DNA from: Streptomyces coelicoflavus
GTDB lineage: Bacteria > Actinomycetota > Actinomycetes > Streptomycetales > Streptomycetaceae
Length of the DNA: 64,000 nt
Assembly: GCF_003112555.1 (NCBI RefSeq)
Contig: NZ_BEWB01000016.1
Span: 1 to 64,000 of the forward strand
Direction of reading: 5' to 3'
The translations under genes and the position numbers were made by a program. Positions 52,308 to 61,338 of this stretch are shown here, piece after piece (positions within the stretch are counted from its first letter, which is position 1; every line of letters starts with the position of its first letter). The notes below the pieces were generated by a model that worked only from the letters and a program-made list of their open reading frames with translations, made no database searches and had not been told where the DNA came from.

Positions 52308-54521
52308 TCAGGTGCGGGCGAGGTCCTTTTCGGCCGGTTCCGCCTCGGGACCGGCCGGGCGGGTCAGGGCCTCGCCCTCCACGTCGACCCGGGGCAGGAT
52401 CCGGTCCAGCCACTTCGGCAGCCACCAGGCCCGCTCGCCGAGCAGGGCGAGGACGGCCGGGACGATCGCCATCCGGACCACGAAGGCGTCGAGCAGGACG
52501 GCCGAGGCGAGGCCGAAGCCGATCATCTTGATCATGGCGTCGCTGTCCCCGATGAACCCGGAGAACACCGCGATCATGATCAGCGCGGCGGCCACGACGA
52601 CCCGGGCGCTGTGCTGGAACCCGGAGGTCACGGCCTGGGCGGGCCGCTCGCCGTGGACGTACGCCTCGCGCATCCGCGAGACCAGGAAGACCTCGTAGTC
52701 CATGGCGAGGCCGAAGACGATGCCGACCAGGAAGATCGGCATCAGGCTCATGATGGGACCGGTGGTCTCCACGCCCAGCAGATCGGCGCCGTGGCCCTGC
52801 TGGAAGACCACGACCACCGCGCCGAGCGCGGCGAGCACCGAGAGCAGGAAGCCGGCGGCCGCCTTCAGCGGGACCAGGATCGAGCGGAAGACCACCAGCA
52901 GCAGGATCACGGCGAGCCCGACCACCACGAGCAGGTACGGCACCAGCGCGGACTGCACCTTCTCGGAGACGTCGATGTTCATCGCGGTAGTGCCGGTGAC
53001 CTCGAAGGTCGCCCCGGCCTCGGACTCGATGCCGGGCCGGTCGCCGCGGATGGTGTTGACCAGGTCCTTGGTCTCCTGGCCGGTCGGCGCGGTGGTGGGG
53101 ACGACGGAGAAGACGGCCGTGTCGCCGGATTCGTTGAACTGCGCCGGGGACACCGACACCACGCCCTCGGTGCCGCCGATCCGCCCGGAGACGGTCTCGG
53201 CCGCGGCCTTCGGGTCGTCGGCGTCCCTGGCGTCCACGACCACGGTCAACGGTCCGTTGAAGCCGGGCCCGAAGCCCTCGGCGAGCGCGTCGTAGGCCCG
53301 CCGCTGGGTGGTCTCCGTGGACATGGCCTCGTCGCCGGGCATCCCGAGCTGAAGGTCGGTCATCGGCAACGCCAGGGCGCCGAGGCCCGCGACGGCCGCG
53401 AGCAGCACGGGCAGCGGGCGGCGCAGCACGAAGCTCGCCCAGCGGGTGCCGCCGTTGACCTTGCGCGTCTCCCGCGGCGCACCGCCCGCTCGGCGGGCCT
53501 TGCGGTCCTTGCGGGTCAGGATGGCGTTGGGCCAGAAACCGAGGAGGGCCGGCACCAGGGTCAGCGCGATGAGCACGCCGATGACGACCGCGCCCGCCGC
53601 GCCCAGACCCATCTCCGTCAGCATCGGGATACCGACGACGGAGAGACCGGCGAGCGCGATGACGACGGTGAGCCCGGCGAAGACCACGGCGGAGCCCGCG
53701 GTGCCGGTGGCGAGGGCGACGGCCTCCTGGGCGGTCCGCCCCTTGGCGCGCTCCTCGCGGTAGCGGGAGACGATGAACAGGGCGTAGTCGATGCCGACGG
53801 CCAGGCCCAGCATGATCGCCACGGTGCTGGTGCTGTCGGCCAGGCCCAGCGGACCGGCCAGGGCCGTGATGGCGAACAGACTGATGCCGACGCCGATGAG
53901 CGCGGTGAGCAGCGGGAGCCCGGCGGCGGCCAGTGAACCGAAGGTGATCAGCAGGACGACGGCGGCGACGGAGACGCCGATCGCCTCGGCGGTGCCGCTG
54001 GGTCCGCCCATGTCCTCCATGGCGTCGCCGCCTGCCTCGACGGTGAGCCCGGAGTCGCGGGCGTGCTCGAGCGACTCGTCCAGATGGCTGCGGCTGGCGT
54101 CGGTGAGGCCGGCGGCGTCGACCTTGTAGGTCACGGTCGTGTACGCGGTGGAGCCGTCCTCGCTGACCGCGCCGGACTCGTACGGATCGACGGTGCTCGC
54201 GACCTGGGTGCCGTCCCCGAGTTCGGCTATCGCGGCCTCGACGGCCTCCTTGTTCTCGGAGGCGGTGACCTTCTCGCCGTTCGGCGAGACGAAGACGACG
54301 CGGGCGGTGGCGCCGTCGGCGGCGGCGCCGGGGAACCGCTCCTCCATCAGGTCGAAGGCTTCCTGCGACTCGATCCCCGGCATGGAGAAGGGTTCCTCCT
54401 CCGCCTCCGGCGCGGTCATGCCGGCAAGTCCTACGGCGGTGAGCACGGCGGCCCAGACAAGGGCGACGGTCCAGCGTCGCCTGAAGGCCAAGCGGCCTAT
54501 TCGATACAGAAAAGCAGCCAC
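52308..54521 (-). CDS. MMPL family RND-type exporter
   Basis: 737-aa MMPL transporter with about twelve membrane helices in two halves and two large extracytoplasmic loops. The N-terminus VAAFLYRIGRLAFRRRWTVA and helix 1 are followed by the loop MPGIESQEAFDLMEERFPG. The first helix cluster has TSTVAIMLGLAVGIDYALFI with SRYREERAKGRTAQEAVALA. The second half has LMPIFLVGIVFGLAMDYEVF with the Asp-Tyr proton pair. It exports lipids or drugs. GTG 54521 follows GGAGACC. It heads the operon with the kinase (96-base gap) and response regulator. Confidence 0.9.
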   Translation of the reverse strand: MAAFLYRIGRLAFRRRWTVALVWAAVLTAVGLAGMTAPEAEEEPFSMPGIESQEAFDLMEERFPGAAADGATARVVFVSPNGEKVTASENKEAVEAAIAELGDGTQVASTVDPYESGAVSEDGSTAYTTVTYKVDAAGLTDASRSHLDESLEHARDSGLTVEAGGDAMEDMGGPSGTAEAIGVSVAAVVLLITFGSLAAAGLPLLTALIGVGISLFAITALAGPLGLADSTSTVAIMLGLAVGIDYALFIVSRYREERAKGRTAQEAVALATGTAGSAVVFAGLTVVIALAGLSVVGIPMLTEMGLGAAGAVVIGVLIALTLVPALLGFWPNAILTRKDRKARRAGGAPRETRKVNGGTRWASFVLRRPLPVLLAAVAGLGALALPMTDLQLGMPGDEAMSTETTQRRAYDALAEGFGPGFNGPLTVVVDARDADDPKAAAETVSGRIGGTEGVVSVSPAQFNESGDTAVFSVVPTTAPTGQETKDLVNTIRGDRPGIESEAGATFEVTGTTAMNIDVSEKVQSALVPYLLVVVGLAVILLLVVFRSILVPLKAAAGFLLSVLAALGAVVVVFQQGHGADLLGVETTGPIMSLMPIFLVGIVFGLAMDYEVFLVSRMREAYVHGERPAQAVTSGFQHSARVVVAAALIMIAVFSGFIGDSDAMIKMIGFGLASAVLLDAFVVRMAIVPAVLALLGERAWWLPKWLDRILPRVDVEGEALTRPAGPEAEPAEKDLART

Positions 54522-54611
54522 GGGGAGGTCTCCACATCCGGGTCTCGAAGGTGCCTCCAGACTCCTGAAGAGGGCGGTGTCCTGTCGTCGTCCCGCTGCC
54601 GACACTGCGCG

Positions 54612-54629
54612 GTACTGAATCCGCAGTAC
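54612..54629. promoter_or_regulatory. Inverted repeat upstream of MMPL operon
   Basis: GTACTG-AATCCG-CAGTAC is a perfect inverted repeat with 6-base arms, about 90 bases before the MMPL start. NarL-type regulators often bind such sites, so it is a candidate target of the adjacent response regulator. Confidence 0.45.
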
Positions 54630-54793
54630 TACGCCCTTCGCGGGTCCCACCCGGGGACGAGAGCGGGTCGGCCTCAGGTCGCGGGGCAGGCCGGCGGGTC
54701 GCCCGACTCGGAGGAGTCCTCCAGCCGCTGATTCACCGCCTCCCGAACTCTGCTCGTAGATGGCCTGGGTAAGGGAAACCGTCAATCGCGGCC

Positions 54794-55323
54794 GTGGATC
54801 GAGTCGGACGAACTGTGGTCGCCGATCAAGCCGTTGCTGCCGAACCCGGGTCGGAAGAGGACCCGGGGCAGACCGTAGGCGCCGGACCGCCAGGCCCTGT
54901 GCGCGATCCTCTTCGTCCTGCACACGCATCCAGTGGGAGCACCTTTCCCCGGGAACTCGGCTTCGGCTCGGGCATCCGGCTCGCGGTGTCGCTGACCGGC
55001 GGAGATCGTGGGCGAGGTCACCAGGCCCCGTCGACTCCCCGACGCGCTGCTGGCCGACCGCGGCTACGACCACGACAGGTACCGCCGCCTGCTTCAACAG
55101 CGAGGCCTCCGCCCCGTGGTCGCGAAGCGAGGCGAGCCACACGGCACCGTTCTGGGCATCTTCCACCGCGTCGTCGAGCGCACGATCGCCTGGCGCCACG
55201 GCTTCCGCGGCCTGCGCAGCCGCTGGGAGCGACGCGACGACATCCACGGAAGCATTCCTCGGCCTCGCCGAAGGCCTGACCACCCACCGCGCCACGTCCA
55301 ACGCCCTTGTCAGGACCTCTTAG
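54794..55323 (+). pseudogene. IS5-family transposase remnant
   Basis: Fragments of an IS5-type transposase in several frames: WIESDELWSPIKPLLP with an in-frame stop shortly after, CAILFVLHTHPVG, then ELGFGSGIRLAVSLTGGD joined by deletion, DALLADRGYDHDRYRRLLQQ with VVERTIAWRHGFRGLRSRWE, and EAFLGLAEGLTTHRATSNAL near the end. The DDE core is disrupted by deletions and frameshifts. The terminal GTCAGGACCTCTTA near 55310-55323 may be one end. Non-functional. Confidence 0.75.
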
Positions 55324-55333
55324 AGTGAGCGCC

Positions 55334-55663
55334 ATGTCTGTGAACATACGCATCGAGTTGGACGTCAGCGGCCTTTCCTCTCGCGAGCAGGCCGACGAGG
55401 CGAGGCGAGCAGTGCAGGACGTCATCGACGACGACGGCCTTCAGCACGAGGTAACGGTCTCGACGTCGGAACGTGACGGGAGATTCATGGTGTTGGGGCG
55501 GACGGGAAGCTTCCCGGTCGTCATCTCGGGCGTCTCACGTTGGGAGCCGGAGTTCCGGGCGCGGGTCGAGGCGGCCGCGGAGCAGGTGACGGTGTCGGCG
55601 AAGGTACGGCTCTCCTGCACCGACGTCGACTTGGAGAGGGCCTTGGAGGAGGGCACGCTCTGA
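55334..55663 (+). CDS. Hypothetical protein, 109 aa
   Basis: Small soluble protein with alternating strand/helix pattern: VNIRIELDVSGLSSREQADE, ARRAVQDVIDDDGLQHEVTV, GRFMVLGRTGSFPVVISGVS and RARVEAAAEQVTVSAKVRLS. I do not recognise the family. ATG 55334 lies 10 bases after the IS remnant end, so its promoter may come from the IS edge or be lost. Composition matches genuine coding sequence. Followed by a DUF6461 gene on the same strand with 162 bases between. Confidence 0.6.
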   Translation: MSVNIRIELDVSGLSSREQADEARRAVQDVIDDDGLQHEVTVSTSERDGRFMVLGRTGSFPVVISGVSRWEPEFRARVEAAAEQVTVSAKVRLSCTDVDLERALEEGTL

Positions 55664-55825
55664 GGAGGCGCTGCCGCGAGGCAGGCCCTTCCTTCCCCCG
55701 ACCGCCGGTGCCGGCCGGCAGGAGGTGAATCACGACGGCGACAGCGGGCGTTTCCGGCCCGGGACGAACCGACTCAAGCACTTTCCTCGTCCTCCGTACT
55801 GCCTCGCTCGCAGCCACAAGGGGAC

Positions 55826-56491
55826 GTGCTCATGAAGGAATTCACCACGGAAGCCGATTACACCGACGTCTTCGGCACTGACGACGACTTCGAGGAGTCG
55901 CACTGTTTCACCTACGTGCAGGCTGTCCCCCCGGAGGCACTCCTGGAGGAGCTGAGGGCTTCGCGGGTCGCCACCGGGACGGCGGTGACTGGGCTGAGCG
56001 CGCTGCGCGAGTGGACGATCGAGCTGTACCGCCTGAAGGACCACGCCTTCGAGGAGGTCCAGCCGGTGGGAGTGGTTCCGGTCGGTGACTGGACGCTCAT
56101 GGTCGAGTACAACGGCTTCATGGGCACCGAGCCGGAGGTCATGCTTCCCGTGACACAAGGGCGGACCGCGGTCTCCCACATGGCCAACGTCTCCCCCGTG
56201 GGGCTCTTCTGCTGGTACGTGGACGGGTCCGTCCGGATGTCGTACGGCGAGGACCCCTACTGCCGTGGAGGCAGCCACCCGGACGAGCTGCTCGACGTCA
56301 TGCGCAGGGTGGGATTCGGGCCGATGGAAGATCCGGACGCGGACGAGGGCGAGGTGAAGAGCCTCACCCCGGCCAAGTTCGCCCTGGCGCACCACGTCAC
56401 CGGGGTCCGGCTGACACGTCGGCTCCTGGAGACGGCGGAGTTCACCTGCGGGCTGGTGACGAAACCCGTCCCCTCATGGCTGCGGGCCTGA
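55826..56491 (+). CDS. DUF6461 family protein
   Basis: 221-aa protein matching DUF6461 by memory: the opening EFTTEADYTDVFGTDDDFEE, then PVGDWTLMVEYNGFMGTEPE, SPVGLFCWYVDGSVRMSYGE and the C-terminal TCGLVTKPVPSWLRA. It is common in Streptomyces and has no known activity; the compact soluble fold resembles proteins seen near polymorphic toxin loci, but no toxin gene is present here. GTG 55826 or ATG 55832 is the start. It converges with the alpha/beta hydrolase gene. Confidence 0.7.
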   Translation: MLMKEFTTEADYTDVFGTDDDFEESHCFTYVQAVPPEALLEELRASRVATGTAVTGLSALREWTIELYRLKDHAFEEVQPVGVVPVGDWTLMVEYNGFMGTEPEVMLPVTQGRTAVSHMANVSPVGLFCWYVDGSVRMSYGEDPYCRGGSHPDELLDVMRRVGFGPMEDPDADEGEVKSLTPAKFALAHHVTGVRLTRRLLETAEFTCGLVTKPVPSWLRA

Positions 56492-56600
56492 GACCCAGGC
56501 AGAGCGGCGGCCCGCTCGATCACGCGCACCCGCCCACCGGCCGGTCGGCCGTGGAGCTCAGGGGCTCGGGCCCGACCGCGCCCGCCCGCGCGGCGCCCGG

Positions 56601-57530
56601 TCACGGGGCCAGTGCGGCCGCCCACCGCGTGAAGATCTCGACGTACCGCGCCGGGGCGGACTGGTGCATCATGTGTGACGCGTCCGGCACCGATTCGTAG
56701 TCGACCGTCACCCCCGCCGAATCCATCAACCGCCTGGCGCGCGCGGCCTGTTCGTCGGACAGCGCCCCGAGCAGGTTCCCGGTCTCCGGGTCGATGCCGC
56801 GCATGTGGTGCGTGAGGAGCACCGGCGTTTTGACCTGGCCCAGCATGCGTTCGTGCGGGCAGCTCAGCCCGACGGTCCCCTCGTAGAAGGCCCGGGCCCA
56901 TTCCGGGTCGTACTCCTTCAGGTGCTGCGGGATCCCGTCCGCCACGAAGGACCGCGCCATCGGCGACGCCGAGGCGCCGGCCGCGCGGCAGAACCCCTCC
57001 CAGTCACCCACGCTCCACTGGTCGCCGAGATACGTGCGGAACAGCTCGAACACCGGGCCCGCTCCCTGCCGGACCGAGTGACCGTGTGCGGGGACGAGTT
57101 CGGACGCGAAGAACGGCGGGTCCTCGCACAGAACGCCGCGAAGCTGACCGGGCATGGAGTACGCCGACAGCCACGCCGCGAGGACGCCGCCGGAGGAATT
57201 GCCCGCGACGACGACGGGCCGCTTCACCACCAGGGCGATGAACCGGACCAGGTCGTTGCCGAAGTTGTCGAGGCTGTACCGCTTCGGGGTCCAACTGCTG
57301 CGCCCCTGGCCCCGCAGGTCGACGGCGTAGACGTGGAAGTGCTCCGAGAGGAGGCCCATCGCCTCCTCGTACGACCACCAGGATCCCGTCTGCTCGGGGA
57401 TCAGCAGTACGGCGGGCCGGTCCGGGTCACCGGCCTCGGCGTAGTTCATGGTGATCTCGCCGAGATCGACCTGCTCTTCGGGGTAGGCGTGCGGGACGTG
57501 GACGTCGCGCAGCGCGGGACTGGTCACCAT
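56601..57530 (-). CDS. Alpha/beta hydrolase
   Basis: 309-aa alpha/beta-fold hydrolase. After the first strands (VDLGEITMNYAEAGDPDRPA), LLIPEQTGSWWSYEEAMGLL forms the oxyanion region. The nucleophile elbow is VVAGNSSGGVLAAWL (Ser in NSSGG). A helical cap follows, with Asp in the VKTPVLLTHHMRGIDPE region and His in PDASHMMHQSAP. It probably acts on an ester, epoxide or lactone. ATG 57530 is preceded by GGAGACCACA. The upstream SDR gene is on the same strand with a 298-base gap; a joint pathway is possible. Confidence 0.84.
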   Translation of the reverse strand: MVTSPALRDVHVPHAYPEEQVDLGEITMNYAEAGDPDRPAVLLIPEQTGSWWSYEEAMGLLSEHFHVYAVDLRGQGRSSWTPKRYSLDNFGNDLVRFIALVVKRPVVVAGNSSGGVLAAWLSAYSMPGQLRGVLCEDPPFFASELVPAHGHSVRQGAGPVFELFRTYLGDQWSVGDWEGFCRAAGASASPMARSFVADGIPQHLKEYDPEWARAFYEGTVGLSCPHERMLGQVKTPVLLTHHMRGIDPETGNLLGALSDEQAARARRLMDSAGVTVDYESVPDASHMMHQSAPARYVEIFTRWAAALAP

Positions 57531-57828
57531 TGTGGTCTCCTCGGTCTGTGCTGCCCGTTCGTACGGGCGGACGGCGCTTCCCGCGGCCCGGCGCCGGTGA
57601 TCAGCCGAACTGGGGCCGCCGACGCGCACCGACGCTTCCAATGAAGCGGAACACACGTACAAGTCTTGTGCTCGGGCAGGCCGTTGTGCGGCGAAACGCT
57701 TCTGGAGCGGGCTCTCCGAAGAGCACCACGTCCCCGACAGTGTTTCGGCCGTCCACGGCACCACCACCGTGGACGGCCGGAACGGCACAGCGGCCTCCGT
57801 CTGCTTCGGCCGCGCAGCCGCCGGCGAC

Positions 57829-58554
57829 TCACGACTCGACGAACTTGTCGGCCAGCCCCCGGTCCAGGTAGTCGTCCGGCAGATCCTGGACGACCAGCTC
57901 GGCTTCGGTGCGCCCGGTGTGCAGCCGCCAGTAGGCGTGGGCGATCGTCTGCGGCTGGGAGTCGTGGCCCCCTTGGCCGATGTAGGCGGCGATCGCCACG
58001 TGCGCGGCGTAGACGCCGGTACCCGAGAGCGCCGCGTGCAGGTTGAGGATCCAGTTGCGCATCCCGCCGGTGGCGATCTGGACGTTCGCCACGTGCGGGG
58101 CGATCACCGGCCCCGATCCCGCCCCGCTGCTGACCAGGATCGTCCCCGTGCCGCGCTCCAGCATGCCTGGCAGGACGTGCTGCACCGCCGCCACGCCCCC
58201 GAGCAGATAGAGGTCCAGCTGGGCCAGAACCGAGTCGACGGTGACCTTCGTGGCCTCGACCAGCGGCGCCCGGCGCAGATCGGCCGGGGACGGCGCGGGC
58301 GAGTACTCGAGTATGTCGATCGGTCCCAGCCGCTCCTCGGCTGCGGTGAGCGCGGCGTGCAGAGCGGGACGGTCGGTCACGTCGGCGGGGAACGCCTCGG
58401 CCCGCACGCCCGTGTCGGACAACTCGTCGGCCACTGCCTGCAGCGTCGTGCGGCTGCGGGCGATCAGCGCCACGTCGACCCCCTCGGCGGCGAACCGCCG
58501 GCCGATCGCGCGCCCCAGTTGCGGGCCTGCGCCCACGATCGCGAGCGTGCTCAA
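57829..58554 (-). CDS. SDR-fold protein lacking catalytic Tyr/Lys
   Basis: 241-aa protein of the short-chain dehydrogenase fold. The Rossmann motif GAGPQLGRAIGRRFA, the second strand VALIARSRTTLQAV and DVTDRPALHAAL are seen. In place of YxxxK it has HVANVQIATGGMRNW, so the catalytic Tyr and Lys are absent. Either it is a catalytically different SDR or a binding protein. ATG 58554 starts directly at the first strand. It diverges from the AraC gene at 58696 across a 141-base region carrying CGACAT...ATGTCG. Confidence 0.75.
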   Translation of the reverse strand: MSTLAIVGAGPQLGRAIGRRFAAEGVDVALIARSRTTLQAVADELSDTGVRAEAFPADVTDRPALHAALTAAEERLGPIDILEYSPAPSPADLRRAPLVEATKVTVDSVLAQLDLYLLGGVAAVQHVLPGMLERGTGTILVSSGAGSGPVIAPHVANVQIATGGMRNWILNLHAALSGTGVYAAHVAIAAYIGQGGHDSQPQTIAHAYWRLHTGRTEAELVVQDLPDDYLDRGLADKFVES

Positions 58555-58578
58555 TTCGCCACCTCGTTACCCTCGTAT

Positions 58579-58602
58579 CGACATTCCGGACCACGGATGT
58601 CG
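58579..58602. promoter_or_regulatory. Inverted repeat between SDR and AraC genes
   Basis: CGACAT at 58579-58584 is complementary to ATGTCG at 58597-58602 with 12 bases between. It is a candidate operator for the AraC-type regulator. Confidence 0.4.
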
Positions 58603-58695
58603 GATCTTCGTCGTATGCCGGAACAACGGTAGGAAGCGTGCGGTCTCGGTACCTCGGACCGGTGCGTCAGCCCGAACGGGAGATTTGCGACAACG

Positions 58696-59637
58696 ATGAG
58701 CGGCACTTTCTCGGCAGACGTGAGCGGCGCGAACGCCTTCAGCGTCTTCGCACACGAGTGGCGGAGCCGGATGGGCGAGCCCTTCGCGCTGGCTCCGTTC
58801 CGCCGGACGACCGTGTCCGGCTTCTCGGTGCGGTCCCGCGGGTTCCGGGTGCGGGACATGATGTTCAACCGCTTCGAGACCGCGGCCGCCCTGCGGACGG
58901 CGGGCCGACGGGTCGGGGCCGACGATCACGTACGCCTGTGGATCGTGCACCGAGGGGCCTGGCGGTTCGGCGAACAGGGAGGAGCCGAGCACACGGCACC
59001 GGCCGGCCGCCTGCTGGTACAGACGGGAAGGCTGTCCCACTTCTCCGCGGCGCCACACACCGTCGTGCAGGTACTCGTGCTGCCCGCCGCAGAGGTGCGG
59101 CCCCAACGGGGCCGGCCGGCTTCCGGTCCGGCCGGCACCGCCGAGGTGCGGCTGCTGACGGCGCACGCCGCCATGGTGGGCCGGACCTTGGACCGTCTCG
59201 GGCCGGCCGGGGTCGACGCCGCCCGCAGCACCCTGGCCGAGTTGGCCCGGGCCGCCGCGGGGGGCGGCCTGGACGACGTGGAGCCCCTGTTGTCGCCGGC
59301 CCTGGCCCAAGCCGCGCGAGACCTGGCCGACCGCCGGCTCACCGACCCCGCCCTGTCCGCCGCGGCTGTCGCCCGGGAGCTGAACGTCTCCCCGCGCACC
59401 CTCCAACGGGCCTTCGCCAGGGAAGGCCAACCGCTGAGCACCTACATCCGGCGCCGCCGCCTCGAGGAGGCATGCCGCGCGCTCGTCGCTCCGCACCGAC
59501 GCATGACCGTCACGGAGATAGCCGCCCGCTGGCAGTTCGCCGACAGCGGCCACTTCGCGCGCGCCTTCCGCGGGCACTACGGCCGGACCCCGACCGACTA
59601 TGCCGCGACCGCTGCTCGTGAAACGGATGCCGCATAG
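58696..59637 (+). CDS. AraC family transcriptional regulator
   Basis: 313-aa AraC-type regulator. The N-terminal half is an AraC-binding-like domain 2 (RVRDMMFNRFETAAAL, HVRLWIVHRGAWRFGE, LLVQTGRLSHFSAAPHT). The C-terminal DNA-binding domain has two HTH units: SAAAVARELNVSPRTLQRAF and TEIAARWQFADSGHFARAFR, ending with YGRTPTDYAA. ATG 58696 fits the family. It probably controls the divergent SDR-fold gene and possibly the hydrolase beyond it. Ligand unknown. Confidence 0.88.
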   Translation: MSGTFSADVSGANAFSVFAHEWRSRMGEPFALAPFRRTTVSGFSVRSRGFRVRDMMFNRFETAAALRTAGRRVGADDHVRLWIVHRGAWRFGEQGGAEHTAPAGRLLVQTGRLSHFSAAPHTVVQVLVLPAAEVRPQRGRPASGPAGTAEVRLLTAHAAMVGRTLDRLGPAGVDAARSTLAELARAAAGGGLDDVEPLLSPALAQAARDLADRRLTDPALSAAAVARELNVSPRTLQRAFAREGQPLSTYIRRRRLEEACRALVAPHRRMTVTEIAARWQFADSGHFARAFRGHYGRTPTDYAATAARETDAA

Positions 59638-59727
59638 CCGTGCGGGACCGCTGCCGCCACCCGCCCACGGCAGGAACGCCCGGGGCAGCCGAGGCATACC
59701 ACCAGCAGGGAGCCATGCACGTGGCCT

Positions 59728-60159
59728 GCGTACCGGCCTGATCAAGCAGCCCGACCCGACCACGGCCCCGCGCCGCGCTGGGTGCGCTTCCTCACCGACA
59801 CCTTCGGCGACGACGCCGAGGGCCGGGAAGTGATCGCCTACCTGCAACTGCTGCTCGGCTACTCCATCACCGGAGACGTCGGCGGCCAGATCCTGCCGTT
59901 CCTCTTCGGCTACGGCAAGAACGGCAAGAGCGTTCTGCTGGACGTCCTGATGAAGCTCCTCGGCGACTACGCCGACGCCGCTCCGCCCGGATTCCTCATG
60001 GCCCGCCCCTACGAGGGCCTTTACACCAAGGGCGCACCGGCCGAAGCCGTCGACCCCCGTACCCTCGACGCCCGGGTCAGGGGATACAAGACCGAGCGTT
60101 CGGAGGGCGGGCCCCCGTCGATCGCGATGAGGGAGCTGGGCATAACCCTGCCGTTGTGA
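59728..60159 (+). pseudogene. Phage/plasmid primase-helicase fragment
   Basis: Fragment of a D5/P4-type phage or plasmid DNA primase with SF3 helicase. GLRTGLIKQPDPT appears in one frame, then in another FLTDTFGDDAEGREVIAYLQ, LLLGYSITGDVGGQILPFLF with the Walker A GYGKNGKSVLLDVL, and LLGDYADAAPPGFLMARPY. After a deletion it continues with the C-terminal-like DPRTLDARVRGYKTERSEGG and IAMRELGITLPL. The Walker B and later motifs are missing. It indicates an integrated element or plasmid now lost. Confidence 0.7.
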
Positions 60160-60264
60160 GGCGATCGCCTTCAACACACGGCGGGGCAGGTGCGTATCCC
60201 TCTGCGTGGGTGTCGCGTTTGCCCGCAGTGGCACGCCCCTACTCCCCCCAGGGGGCTGTGCCGC

Positions 60265-60303
60265 CCGGGTACGGTTCGTCCCGACCGGACGGGCCGTACC
60301 CGG
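60265..60303. terminator. Hairpin downstream of LysR gene
   Basis: CCGGGTACGG at 60265-60274 pairs perfectly with 60294-60303, and an inner CGTCC/GGACG pair extends the stem. It lies 14 bases after the LysR stop on the minus strand. Confidence 0.6.
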
Positions 60304-60316
60304 TCACGCGCACCGC

Positions 60317-61219
60317 TCACGCCCGCCGCCGTGCCGCGACGGCGAGCAGGTCGGCGGCAGGGCCTATCAGAGACCGGCCCGAGGGCCACACGGCCCTCAG
60401 CACACGCCGCAGTTCGACCCCGTCGACGTCCACCCGGACGAGCCGGCCGTCGGTGAGATCGGTGCCCACCGCGAGTTCGCTGATCACCGCCGGCGCGGTG
60501 CCCGCGATCACGGCCCCCCGCACGGCCGCCGCCGAACCAAGTTCCAGCAGCGGGCGGGTCTCCTCCGCCCCGGCGCGGCGCAGGGCCCGCTCCAGGGCGA
60601 CCCGGGTGCCCGAGCCGCGTTCGCGGACGACCAGGGGAGTGGCGGCGAGCTCGGCCGCCAGCAGGGGTCTGCGGCGCCGGGCCCACGGGTGGGCGGGTGC
60701 CACGACGACGATCAGCCGGTCGGTGGCCACCGTCTTGCAGGTCAGGTCGCGGGGCACGTGCGGCGACTCGATGAACCCGATCTCCACCGCGCCGCTGCGC
60801 AGCAGTTCCGGGACGTGCTCGCTGTTGGTGACCTGAAGGCCGACGTGCAGATGCGGGTGCTCCTGGCACAGCTCGCCGATCCAGGGCGGCACCAGGTACT
60901 CCGCGACCGTCATGCTGGCCGCCACCCGCAGGGTGCCGTTGAGCCGGCCGCGCTGGGCCTCCACGTCCGCCATGAGCGCCGCGAGTTCGTCCAGAACGCG
61001 CTGCGCCCGGCCGGCCACCGCCTGACCGTCCGTCGTCAGGGTGGAGCCGCGCCGGGTGCGTTCGATGAGCGCCAGACCCAGCCTGCGTTCCAGGGTCGCC
61101 ACCCGCTTGCTCGCCGACGGCTGGGCGATGCCGAGCTCGGCGGCGGCCTTGCCCAGGCTGCCCAGTTCTCCGACGAGCACCAGCAGCCGCAGCGCTTCCA
61201 CATCCGGCAGACCACTCAT
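60317..61219 (-). CDS. LysR family regulator (YeiE/CbbR-like)
   Basis: 300-aa LysR-type regulator. The HTH is at residues 6-65: EALRLLVLVGELGSLGKAAA, IAQPSASKRVATLERRLGLA and LIERTRRGSTLTTDGQAV. The effector domain follows, with VAEYLVPPWIGELCQEHP and IGFIESPHVPRDLTCKTV. It is divergent from the YeiH-type transporter, a conserved pairing in which the LysR protein activates or represses the exporter. ATG 61219 is the start (MSGLPDVEAL). A hairpin ends its transcript. Confidence 0.88.
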   Translation of the reverse strand: MSGLPDVEALRLLVLVGELGSLGKAAAELGIAQPSASKRVATLERRLGLALIERTRRGSTLTTDGQAVAGRAQRVLDELAALMADVEAQRGRLNGTLRVAASMTVAEYLVPPWIGELCQEHPHLHVGLQVTNSEHVPELLRSGAVEIGFIESPHVPRDLTCKTVATDRLIVVVAPAHPWARRRRPLLAAELAATPLVVRERGSGTRVALERALRRAGAEETRPLLELGSAAAVRGAVIAGTAPAVISELAVGTDLTDGRLVRVDVDGVELRRVLRAVWPSGRSLIGPAADLLAVAARRRA

Positions 61220-61338
61220 GCCGCAAGCGTAGGAACGGCTGACCGGCGAGTCAGCCCGTGCACTCATTCCCCTTGTTTATGACCTCCCCACCATGAGAGG
61301 GCTACCGGCCTGGTCAGAGGGCTGCCCACAGTGTCGCC

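Noticed and set aside
51154..54537. 1127-codon frame across the kinase and MMPL genes
   Set aside because: It runs in a second frame of the same strand, is Arg/Gly/Pro-rich and has no domain match. It results from absence of stop codons in GC-rich DNA.
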